From assembly GCA_964611635.1 (NCBI GenBank), contig CAZTAS010000206.1, positions 1-11,518 of the forward strand: a stretch of 11,518 nucleotides of DNA. The letters run 5' to 3'. The notes beneath the pieces were generated by a model. That model worked only from the letters and a program-made list of their open reading frames with translations, ran no database searches and was not told where the DNA came from. Shown here in pieces: positions 1 to 6,494 of this stretch. The DNA is from JAFDED01 sp964611635 (lineage in GTDB: Bacteria; Desulfobacterota; JAFDED01). Positions within the stretch are counted from its first letter, which is position 1. Each line of letters opens with the position of its first letter. The position numbers and the translations under genes are program-made.

Positions 1-30
1 AATTAATTTGTAATTAATTCAATAAATTAT

Positions 31-321
31 AGTTTCCGGATGGAGACTAATTAACGGATCATTGATGGTGGGCATAGCCCACCCTGCGTTCTCGGTGGCT
101 GTCTCCAAACGATCAATGAAATCCTCACTTCCCAACGGCGTCCCCGTGCGCTCGTGGGACCGAAGGAGCCTCACATCACAGAAGAAGGTCGCCTGGCAAC
201 GATCTCCCTGGTAGCTGATGTGATGTGGAATGCCATGTGTGCCACCGCCCTTGCCATCCTCGCTATTCCCGACTCCTACCACATCCACTAATCAAAGACA
301 AAAAATAAGAATGGTGTCCCC
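31..321 (-). mobile_element. RAYT-type element, copy 1 (internally deleted)
   Basis: This is a short relic of the element family seen again at 5142-6099, 7238-7459 and 10216-10348. Its right end at 304-321 reads, on the minus strand, GGGGACACCATTCTTATT, matching the end motif of the longest copy. The left part carries a hairpin of GGTGGGC and GCCCACC around ATA (68-84). It lies in a segment (about 50-90) that is nearly identical to 10311-10348. The body keeps only the two ends of the transposase gene. The exact left boundary is uncertain. Confidence 0.6.
91..288 (-). pseudogene. RAYT (Y1_Tnp) transposase relic with internal deletion
   Basis: The reading frame joins a piece of the transposase N-terminus (GIPHHIS..GDRCQATFFC) directly to the C-terminal part (DVRLLRSHERTG, then DFIDRLETATE). 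Compared with the longer copy at 5155-6045, about 150 internal residues are missing, including the catalytic core. The join falls where both flanks share a short cctcac-like sequence, so slippage between short repeats is a plausible cause. Residues before GIPHH are out of frame relative to the longer copy. The C-terminal tail is replaced by repeat-derived codons. This copy lacks the hairpin insertion of copies 2 and 3 and so shows the uninterrupted C-terminal order. It cannot encode an active enzyme. Confidence 0.7.
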
Positions 322-348
322 ATAAATAAGCAGTGGTCCGGGTAAAGA

Positions 349-370
349 ACCCCGTGCTTCCCCACGGGGT
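349..370. repeat. 8-bp perfect stem-loop
   Basis: ACCCCGTG (349-356) and CACGGGGT (363-370) are perfectly complementary around a 6-nt loop. It lies just outside the right end of RAYT copy 1 and has no T-run, so it looks more like a REP-type hairpin than a terminator. Its role is unknown. Confidence 0.45.
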
Positions 371-437
371 GTCCAGGGTTGTCCTGTCATGAACTTGGAG
401 TGACACTCATCTGAGCCGAGTTAAATATTATCTGACT

Positions 438-474
438 AAAAAAAGGCAGGGTCATCTCTGACCCTGCCTTTTTT
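438..474 (-). terminator. Rho-independent terminator, bidirectional form
   Basis: A perfect 10-bp stem, GGCAGGGTCA (445-454) with TGACCCTGCC (459-468), encloses the loop TCTC. It is flanked by seven A on the left and six T on the right, so it can act in both directions. It lies about 60 bp beyond the stop codon of the Ig-repeat gene and is the natural terminator for it. Confidence 0.9.
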
Positions 475-534
475 GTTCATTTTCCTTTGGAGAATAATGC
501 ATTCTTGATATTTGAGCATTACTTAAAGGATTTT

Positions 535-3000
535 TTATTGAACCAGCCCGCAATCCAAAACAATTATTCTCACTTCAGTATCCGCAAAAATCACCTCCAT
601 AGTAATCCAGTATGGTCGATCTGGATCAAATTCAACCTCACACGCCGGGATGCGCAACACCCACATGCCGTTTTCCACCAGCAAGGTGGCACTGTGCTCT
701 GTCTGAGGGGGTTCAGGACACTGCCCATAATCTACAACCCGGAAATATCCCTCTATCATATCATATTCTAAAAGCAGCCAGTACTTCTCGACTCCGCCTC
801 CTTCAATGGGGACCTCCATCACAGGGATATAGAGCATCCAGATCGTTGCAAAGAGATTCATTCTTTCTCCGTAGAGCATGCTGTAACCTGACTCTGGCAT
901 AAAGAGCGCCTTAACCTCTGCTCCTGATTCCACGTAGACGTTACATTGGGTATCCACCATACTGTCGCACCCTTCCCAGCCGGTAAATACAAAGCCTTCG
1001 TCAGGCAGCGCGGTCAGGGTGACCGAAGTCGGGTCAGGATATTCCTCATCGCAGTCATGCGGACAATCTATTCCCTCCCCCATCACGCTTCCACCAATAG
1101 ACGGAACCACAGTAACGTTGAGCATATGGCTCAACCTGAAATGGGCGGTGACACTGACGTCGGAATCCATGCTTATTTCGCACTGGTTGGTGGGAGACAG
1201 ACACCCACTCCATTGGTCAAACGCATAGCCCAGTGCAGGAAGAGCGCTCAGTGTCACGGTGGTGCCTTCACCGTAAGATTCAGAGCAGTCTTCTGGACAC
1301 GTTATACCATTCCCTGTCACCAGGCCGCTGGCTGCAGGGGAGACATTGACATTCAGTGTATATTGGATTGCAGGGGCCTCAGTAACCGTCTGGGCCAGCG
1401 GCCCTCCGGGACTGGCGTTGAAATTCGTGTCACCGCTGTACTCAGCGGTGATGTTATGGTCGCCGGCGGTGGAAAAAGAAATTGAGAACGCGGCTTGACC
1501 GGACCCATCGAGAACCTCCAGGCCAAGGATCGAACCAACCTCTTTGAAAATAACAGCGCCTGTGGGAGTCCCCGATCCAGGGGATACCGCGGACACGGTA
1601 GCCGTGAAGGTGACGGTCTGGCCGAAAACACAGGGATTAAGGGAGCTCGCAAGCACGGTGGATGTGCTGGCCTTGTTAACCATCTGGGCCAGCGGCCCCC
1701 CGATACTGGCGTTGAAATTCGCGTCACCGCTGTACTCAGCAGTGATGTTATGGGCGCCGACAGCGAGAACAGAAATTGAGATTGTGGCTTCACCGGAGCC
1801 ATTGATAACATCCGAGCCAAGGATCGCACTATTGTCTCTGAAAGTCACAATACCTGTGGGAGTGCCCGATCCAGGAGGCACGGCCGAGACGGTAGCCGTG
1901 AAGGTAACGGCCTGGCCGAAAACAGAGGGATTGGAGGAACTCGAAAGCCCGGTGGATGTGTTGCTTGTGTTAACCGTTTGAGCCAGAGGCCCCTCGATGC
2001 TGGCGTTGAAATTGCAGTCGCCGCTGTACTCAGCAGTTATGTCATGGACGCCGGCACTGAGAGAAGAAGTTGAGAGTGTGGCTTGACCCCCAGAGAGAGT
2101 CCGCGAGCCAAGGGTCGAGCCACCGTCCTTGAAAATCACGGTGCCTGTCGGTGTCCCCGATCCAGGAGGCACCGCCGAGACGGTAGCCGTGAAGGTAACG
2201 GCCTGGCCGAAAACAGAGGGATTGGAGGAACTCGAAAGCCCGGTGGATGTGTTGACCTTGTTAACCGTCTGAGTCAGCGTGCCGCTGGTACTGGGATTAA
2301 AATTTTCGTCCCCGCTATATTCCGCGGTTACGCCATGGTCGCCGGCAGTGAGAGAGGAGGTTGAGAATGTGACTTGACCTCCAGCCAGAAAACCCAAGCC
2401 AATAAACAAACCACTGTCTTTGAAAATCACCATGCCTGTCGGTGTCCCCGATCCAGGAGATGCCGCCGAGACGGTAGCCGTGAAGGTAACGGTCTGGCCG
2501 ATATTGGAGGGATTGGGGGAGCTCGTAAGCGTGGTTGATGTGTTGGTCTTGTTGACCGTCTGAGTCAGCGTGCCGGTACTGGCGTTGTAATTCGCATCAC
2601 CGCTGTATTCAACAGAGATGTAATGGACGCCGACAGTGGGAGAAGAAATTGAGAATGTGGCTTGACCCCCGGAGAGAGCAACCGAGCCAAGGGTCACACC
2701 ACCGTCTTTGAAAATCACGGTGCCTGTCGGTGTCCCCCCTCCGGGAGCAGCCGCACTCACCGTCGCCGTAAACGTCACCGACTGGCCGAAAACCGAGGGG
2801 TTCGCGGACGACGATACAGCGGTGGTGGTGCTGGCAGGGTTCACCTGATGGCTCTCGGTGTCCGAACTACCGGTGAAGAGGGCGGGGTCCAGGGGAGTGA
2901 AGGTGGCCGTAATCATCTTGGCGCCGGCGCTGATAGGAAAAAGACTACAGTTCCACATCCACCCATTGGGATAGGGATGACCCGTCGTGCCTGGGTCCAA
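535..3000 (-). CDS. Ig-repeat surface/secreted protein, main open frame (truncated at its N-terminus by an in-frame TAG)
   Basis: This open frame of 821 codons holds most of a large extracellular repeat protein. It begins inside an Ig-like domain (residues 1-54, with a Cys in WNCSL and the end SSDTESHQVN). Five tandem bacterial Ig-like domains of about 97 residues follow (55-150, 151-247, 248-344, 345-442, 443-540). Each has NPSVFGQxVTFTATVSA, GTPTGxVIFKD and AEYSGDxNFNAS blocks. Residues 545-622 and 625-702 are two repeats like the divergent InlB B-repeat, each with GFxFxxWxGC and paired cysteines. Residues 703-821 form a C-terminal domain I do not recognise. The apparent TTG start at 3000 is probably not used. 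The same frame continues upstream through a single TAG (3007-3009) to a signal peptide starting at 3237. A role in adhesion or surface display is inferred from the domains. No LPXTG, outer-membrane anchor or transmembrane tail is visible. Confidence 0.8.
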   Translation of the reverse strand: MDPGTTGHPYPNGWMWNCSLFPISAGAKMITATFTPLDPALFTGSSDTESHQVNPASTTTAVSSSANPSVFGQSVTFTATVSAAAPGGGTPTGTVIFKDGGVTLGSVALSGGQATFSISSPTVGVHYISVEYSGDANYNASTGTLTQTVNKTNTSTTLTSSPNPSNIGQTVTFTATVSAASPGSGTPTGMVIFKDSGLFIGLGFLAGGQVTFSTSSLTAGDHGVTAEYSGDENFNPSTSGTLTQTVNKVNTSTGLSSSSNPSVFGQAVTFTATVSAVPPGSGTPTGTVIFKDGGSTLGSRTLSGGQATLSTSSLSAGVHDITAEYSGDCNFNASIEGPLAQTVNTSNTSTGLSSSSNPSVFGQAVTFTATVSAVPPGSGTPTGIVTFRDNSAILGSDVINGSGEATISISVLAVGAHNITAEYSGDANFNASIGGPLAQMVNKASTSTVLASSLNPCVFGQTVTFTATVSAVSPGSGTPTGAVIFKEVGSILGLEVLDGSGQAAFSISFSTAGDHNITAEYSGDTNFNASPGGPLAQTVTEAPAIQYTLNVNVSPAASGLVTGNGITCPEDCSESYGEGTTVTLSALPALGYAFDQWSGCLSPTNQCEISMDSDVSVTAHFRLSHMLNVTVVPSIGGSVMGEGIDCPHDCDEEYPDPTSVTLTALPDEGFVFTGWEGCDSMVDTQCNVYVESGAEVKALFMPESGYSMLYGERMNLFATIWMLYIPVMEVPIEGGGVEKYWLLLEYDMIEGYFRVVDYGQCPEPPQTEHSATLLVENGMWVLRIPACEVEFDPDRPYWITMEVIFADTEVRIIVLDCGLVQ
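1381..2838 (-). repeat. Five tandem ~291-bp Ig-domain coding repeats
   Basis: Units begin near 2838, 2550, 2259, 1968 and 1674. Stretches of about 80 bp around 1880-1960 and 2170-2250 are almost identical. This points to recent duplication or gene conversion between the third and fourth units. The others have diverged more. Confidence 0.85.
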
Positions 3001-3006
3001 GGTGCG

Positions 3007-3237
3007 CTAACAGGTAGCGCCAGTACCATCGCTGACCGTTATGGTTCCATCGACCGAGACGCCGCCGGTTGAAGAATTCGGTGCCACCTGAAATTCTACA
3101 TAAATGGCCTGGCCGACGACGGAAGGGTCCGGCGTATCCGAGTTGATCGTGGTGGTCGTGCCGATGGCAGCCCATGCACTCGATGCGGTGAAAACCCATG
3201 CTATTCCTGCCAGAAATAAAAAAATCCTCCTTTTCAT
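3007..3237 (-). CDS. Signal-peptide N-terminus of the Ig-repeat protein, ended by amber codon
   Basis: The 76-residue product starts at ATG 3237 behind a good Shine-Dalgarno (GGGAGGG at 3245-3251, seven bases before the start), which decides the start over longer readings. MKRR, a hydrophobic stretch (residues 5-19) and ASSAWA before AIGTT form a classical Sec signal peptide, with likely cleavage after residue 23. Residues 24-76 are the first half of an Ig-like domain (DPSVVGQ, GTITVSDGTGATC). The frame then meets TAG at 3007-3009. With no frameshift the other half of the same domain follows (RTLDPGTTGHP .. WNCSLFPISAGAK). The two open frames are therefore one 900-codon gene broken at codon 77. 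A nonsense mutation, a sequence error, or read-through at TAG would all explain it. As it stands, only a secreted fragment would be made. Confidence 0.75.
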   Translation of the reverse strand: MKRRIFLFLAGIAWVFTASSAWAAIGTTTTINSDTPDPSVVGQAIYVEFQVAPNSSTGGVSVDGTITVSDGTGATC

Positions 3238-3739
3238 ACGAAAACCCTCCCGCTGAGCACTTAAAGGAGTTGTTTTTATACAATCCACTGCCCAGCCACG
3301 GACCAGCACCTGACGGTGACGGAGCCGGCCACTGGAATGGGATACTGGAGGTAACAAGCGCTCCATGCGCAGGTATATGCCCGCATATTCTCCAATCCGT
3401 AAAGGCTAAAACGGAGTCACCCCGGATGGCAGATATGTTCTTCTCGCACTATACACATGATTCTTTTGTGTAATTTCATCGAGATGCTACTGCAGGGCGG
3501 ATGACCGATCCACATGATTCTCATGATCCAGCCGATTTACTTAATATGGCCTATTCAGTTGTGATTAGCCCAGACGGTGAGATTGTATAAGTCACATCCC
3601 ATGATTATCTGTCGATGTGACTCTTGAGTCCGACGGGCCGACCTAATATGCCCTTGTTACGTAACCCACCCCCTTATAGGTCAATAAATTATGTCAAGCA
3701 ATTTTTGCTGAATTTGATCCCAGTGGTTGGTACAACACG
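3238..3739. other. Intergenic stretch upstream of the Ig-repeat gene
   Basis: No convincing gene is seen. Next to the gene is its leader, with the ribosome site at 3245-3251 and a possible minus-strand -10 (TATAAA) in TTGTATAAAA around 3276-3285, without a clear -35. I looked for cyclic-di-GMP and other riboswitch signatures and saw none I could defend. A perfect 9-bp inverted repeat, AGTCACATC (3590-3598) with GATGTGACT (3614-3622), lies further out. A plus-strand frame of 29 codons (3499-3588, ending VVISPDGEIV) is protein-like but too short to call. Confidence 0.4.
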
Positions 3740-3944
3740 GTCATTGCGAGCGAAGCGAAGCAATCTCAATGGGTGCTTCCTGCTCATCGGACATCGCCCT
3801 GAAGGAGGAGTGAGAATGCTTCGCCGTTGATGCGCCTTTTAAGAAACTGATACTTAGATTTCAATAAAAGTATTGGAATTACCAAAGCTATTTCTTCCGT
3901 AAATAACCCAACCGCGCATCGGCGGGTAAGCTGCTCGCAATGAC
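3740..3944. repeat. MITE-like unit with 12-bp perfect terminal inverted repeats
   Basis: GTCATTGCGAGC (3740-3751) is exactly inverted at 3933-3944 (GCTCGCAATGAC), bounding 205 bp without a gene. The left end continues as GAAGCGAAGCAATCTC. From general knowledge of bacterial genomes, this is a widespread interspersed repeat. Whether the two ends move as one unit or are two separate REP copies cannot be told from one example. Confidence 0.55.
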
Positions 3945-4309
3945 TGCCTTAGCCTGGTGTATATAACAGGTTTTTCGCCAATAATCCGCGAACATCACAG
4001 GGCCTGCTGCTGGCCCGCCAGATTTCTTGCCAATCCGGGCTTTCCAAAAGGTTGAAGAAAAGCATATCAAAACCTTAGATCAGACGGGTAATAACCACCT
4101 GAACTATGAACTATATATCCATAAAATGAATAAAGGCCTGAGGCCCTTTATCAATTTATTATTTAAAATCGATCAATTAGCAGAGAAAATTAAGAATCTC
4201 GCTTTCAGGAAGCTTGACGCTTCGACCCACAAAGCTGCAGCTTAATCAAGCCGAATCAAGTAAGAATTATTGGTTGAAAGTGAGTATAGTATAATGGTAT
4301 CGAGATGAG
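3945..4309. other. Stretch without a supported gene
   Basis: A plus-strand frame (4027-4245, TTG start, no ribosome site) could give 72 residues, but it contains a near-palindrome (ATAAAGG..CCTTTAT, about 4129-4150) and resembles nothing I know. A minus-strand frame over 3888-4070 runs through the repeat end. I call neither. Confidence 0.4.
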
Positions 4310-4332
4310 CCGCTGTGCCGAAGCAGTAGCGG
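4310..4332 (-). terminator. Possible hairpin terminator after rnhA
   Basis: On the minus strand, CCGCT..TGC and GCA..AGCGG pair around a TTCG tetraloop, about 40 bp after the rnhA stop. There is no T-run, so termination is only a guess. Confidence 0.25.
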
Positions 4333-4372
4333 ATGCCCGGATGGCTCCAGCGAGTTGTCAGGCATGGCCTTG

Positions 4373-4873
4373 TTAAACCAGGTATTCGCTCTCAAAATGA
4401 GTCTCAAATCCAACGTCGGCAGGCAAGTCTTTCCCTTGAGCCGCTTGCCTGGATAATCTATCGCAGAGTTCATTCTCAGGATCACCAGCGTGGCCACGCA
4501 CCCAGACAAACTCCACTACGTGTTGTTCACATAAATTCAGCAGTTGTTCCCACAGGTCAGAATTTAGAGCTTTCTCTTTGTTGTTTCGTTTCCAACCATT
4601 GGCACGCCATCTTTTTGCCCACCCCTTCATGAGTGCATCGGCTAGATATTGGGAGTCAGTATAGAGAGTCATAGCGCATTTGGTCTTGAGAGCACCTAGC
4701 CCGGCGATTGCGGCCATGATTTCCATGCGATTATTGGTTGTATGTCGGAAACCACCGGATATCTCTTTTCTATGATTTCCATACAGCAGAACAACGCCGT
4801 ATCCACCGGGGCCTGGATTCCCGATACAAGCGCCATCAGTGTAAATCGTGACCTTTTTGAGTTTTTTGCTCAT
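4373..4873 (-). CDS. rnhA: Ribonuclease HI
   Basis: The enzyme cuts the RNA strand of RNA-DNA hybrids in the cytoplasm, removing R-loops and helping to remove Okazaki primers. It is 166 residues, close to the roughly 155 of the family. All active-site residues are visible: Asp13 in YTDGACIGNPGPGG, Glu51 in NNRMEIMAA, Asp73 in LYTDSQYL, His128 and Asp138 in VRGHAGDPENELCD. The Trp-rich basic handle (KGWAKRWRANGWKR, 84-96) used for substrate binding is present. The ATG at 4873 gives the usual N-terminus (KKVTIYTDG), although no strong Shine-Dalgarno is seen. It appears to be a single-gene unit. An unrelated coding relic lies 29 bp upstream. Confidence 0.97.
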   Translation of the reverse strand: MSKKLKKVTIYTDGACIGNPGPGGYGVVLLYGNHRKEISGGFRHTTNNRMEIMAAIAGLGALKTKCAMTLYTDSQYLADALMKGWAKRWRANGWKRNNKEKALNSDLWEQLLNLCEQHVVEFVWVRGHAGDPENELCDRLSRQAAQGKDLPADVGFETHFESEYLV

Positions 4874-4902
4874 GCGCTTAGTGGGTTGTCCGCAGACTTT
4901 GA

Positions 4903-5094
4903 TTACACAACAACGGTATTTTCTTTGAAATGTATCATTAGGCCGTAAATACGTTCAATGTAAGCGACAAATTGATCGAGATTTCCGAGAATCACACCTC
5001 TATTAAGATTAGGAACGATTTGAGGGTGTCCGATCACATTTCTGGTAACCCGGCAGAATTGGAAAATTCCTAATTCCGGACTAATTCCGGTAAC
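4903..5094 (-). pseudogene. Unrecognised C-terminal coding relic
   Basis: A minus-strand frame without an ATG runs from about 5094 to a TAA at 4903-4905. The stretch after RVTRNVIGHPQIVPN (NRGVILGNLDQF, then AYIERIYGLMIHF) has the composition of a real protein rather than a chance frame. Upstream it runs into the AATTCC repeats and then RAYT copy 2, so the gene has probably lost its 5' part. A GTG at NVIG could in principle start a 45-residue product, but no ribosome site supports this. I do not recognise the family. Confidence 0.4.
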
Positions 5095-5146
5095 TTAATT
5101 CCTAATTCCGCTAATTCCGTAATTCCTGGGACCGTAATTCTGGAAA
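5065..5146. repeat. Irregular AATTCC(G) short-unit repeat beside RAYT copy 2
   Basis: Eight AATTCC or AATTCT units occur in about 80 bp, spaced 7-14 bp, several followed by GG. Single or double units stand at the same place beside copy 3 (7232-7239) and copy 4 (10201-10217). The repeat is therefore tied to this end of the element and has been amplified here. Confidence 0.7.
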
Positions 5147-5154
5147 CAGCATAC

Positions 5155-6045
5155 TTATGCTTGCTTTTTCCTTGCCTTTCGCCCCGGTTTTAGCCTTCGC
5201 AGCACCCGGCCAGTGGCTGTCTCCAAACGATCAATGAAACCCTCATCTCCAAGTGTTCTCCCCGTGCGATTGGCTTTATAGTTCTGCGCGCTTTTATGTG
5301 GGGGGCAAATCGGTGGGGATACCGACAGGGCTGATGCACTGACGCCACCTCTTGCTGGTGCTGAGTCCAATAGTCGCCGTCATTGATACCTTTATGACGA
5401 AAACATGTAGGGCATCGGCACCGTGGTTCCGGTTAAGTCCTCCTGTCGCTTCGCGACCCAGACAATAAATTTTCTGGGCCACCCGCGCTTGTGGGACCGA
5501 AGGAGCCTCACGTCCTCCTGGGCGACCTCCTGGGAAAGGGATTCCCCCCAATCTCCCACCATCTCCAGAAGAGGGGATACCCTCACCATGACGTCGTCCC
5601 GACCCTCCATGTGCGCCGCCGCGCCGCTCCATAGATACGCTTCCGGACTCGCCGCCAGACCCGCTCGCACATGGTTCAACTCCACATGCCTCACAGCCGC
5701 AAGAGGATACCGCTCGTCCATCCCAAATGAGGCGAATCGCCCCTGCCACAAATGCCCGCACCAACCCTCCCGAAAGTTGATACGCCGGGTGTAGCGCCGA
5801 TGCGCCTCCCCGATGGCAAGCCTGAGAGCCTCCTCAGACTCGGGAACACCAATGAGATACACATGGTTGGGCATCAGGCAGTAGGCCCAGATCTCCACAC
5901 TGCAGCGCCCGCACCACCACTGGGCCATGATCTCCAGATAAGCACAATAGTCCTCCTCACAGAAGAAAGTCGCCTGGCAACGATTCCCCCGGTGGATGAT
6001 GTGATGCGGAATGCCTGGGGCCACCGCCCTTGCCATCCTTGCCAT
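5155..6045 (-). pseudogene. REP-associated tyrosine transposase (Y1_Tnp, IS200-like), interrupted
   Basis: RAYT proteins are single-strand HUH endonucleases that act on REP hairpins. From ATG 6045 (MARMARAVAPGIPHHI, the usual family start; a TTG at 6051 is less likely) the frame shows GIPHHIIHRGNRCQATFF, the LMPNH block, HRRYTRRIN with the likely catalytic Tyr, GHLWQGRF, HVELNHVRAGL and RLLRSHKR. Two defects stand out. The HUH motif reads HVY instead of HVH. After RLLRSHKR an insertion of about 215 bp with a double hairpin brings stops (TAA at 5392-5394 and a TGA just after). The true C-terminus (NRTGRTLGDEGFIDRLE, then RRLKPGRK) resumes in the same frame and ends at 5155. It is probably inactive, or dependent on an intact copy elsewhere. 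Confidence 0.8.
5445..5478. repeat. Double hairpin inserted in the RAYT gene (copy 2)
   Basis: GTCGC-TTC-GCGAC (5445-5457) abuts CCCAGACAAT-AA-ATTTTCTGGG (5457-5478), the second with one mismatch. The same pair occurs at 7417-7450. The arrangement resembles a REP/BIME unit. Confidence 0.75.
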
Positions 6046-6115
6046 GCCCAAACTCTAAAACATACACCACTCAAACTAAAGAAATAAGTATGATGTCCCT
6101 AATAAGTGAATGCCT

Positions 6116-6167
6116 GGACGTGAAACCCGTCCGAGAGCCCGGTGCAGGAAAACCGAACGCCGAGTTT
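6116..6167 (+). ncRNA. Decayed group II intron 3' end, domain V candidate
   Basis: At 6135-6167 the plus strand reads GAGCCCGGTGC, AGGAAAAC, then CGAACGCCGAGTTT. This has the length, GAAA-type loop and 3'-side bulge layout of group II intron domain V (GAGCC..GAAA..GGTTY). A GGACG/CGTCC hairpin (6116-6132) precedes it. Two positions on the 3' strand break expected pairs (A for C, A for G), so it looks degenerate. No intron-encoded reverse transcriptase is present. Recognised from memory of the motif, not by a search. Confidence 0.4.
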
Positions 6168-6494
6168 AGTGAGTGCCAGCAGCAAATAGGGTGCTTGCTT
6201 AATGCGCCTGCCTTCGACTCTGCTTACACCTCCTTTGCGAGCTTCTATCACTAAAGCTAAAATCCGAGCACCCCCTGGGTGAGAAAAGTACTCATGCCCA
6301 ATAGCACTTGAAACCCATCAAGAATGCAAGACCCTTAAGGAGATGACCCTTGGAGGCTTCGATTCACCACCTTCTGAGGGCATTTGTATGCGCCCCTTCA
6401 GAAGGAATTTGCTTATGCTCGATTACGGCGAACTGATTTTCAGTCTCAGATGAATATGCCACATGTCAAACAAAGTTTCTCTCTAAAGCTGATT
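6168..6494. other. Gene-free stretch downstream of mscL
   Basis: No supported gene lies here. It contains one strong inverted repeat, CCTTCTGAGGG (6370-6380) with CCCCTTCAGAAGG (6393-6405), one base bulged. It lies about 90 bp past the mscL stop and has no T-run. The part next to 6167 may be the rest of the intron-like remnant. Confidence 0.5.

Larger units (their letters stand above)
5142..6099 (-). mobile_element. RAYT-type element, copy 2 (longest copy)
   Basis: The ends are inverted. GGAAACAGCATACTTAT at 5142-5158 faces ATAAGTATGATGTCCC at 6084-6099, about 13 of 17 positions matching. Between them is one transposase gene with its start near the right end and its stop at the left end. No target duplication is evident, as expected for HUH/Y1 transposition. 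The element interrupts or abuts the coding relic at 4903-5094 on one side and an intron-like sequence on the other. Confidence 0.7.

Noticed and set aside
946..1485. Long plus-strand frames antisense to the Ig-repeat gene, here and at 1495-1981, 2083-2364 and 2662-3072.
   Set aside because: They repeat with the period of the Ig units and are shadows of the repeats on the other strand.
3238..3420. A riboswitch (cyclic-di-GMP type) in the leader of the surface-protein gene.
   Set aside because: Such genes sometimes have one, but I could not find the conserved core sequence or a consistent fold.
4027..4245. 72-codon plus-strand frame.
   Set aside because: TTG start without a ribosome site, contains a palindrome, no recognised family.
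4320..4380. A possible attC after rnhA: GTTTAAC at the stop codon followed by AAGGCCATGC, wording common in R'' regions.
   Set aside because: No matching GTTRRRY core or complementary L' arm is found downstream, and rnhA is not typical cassette cargo.
4262..4380. A tRNA-like stretch next to rnhA.
   Set aside because: No cloverleaf with anticodon stem and GTTC loop can be drawn.
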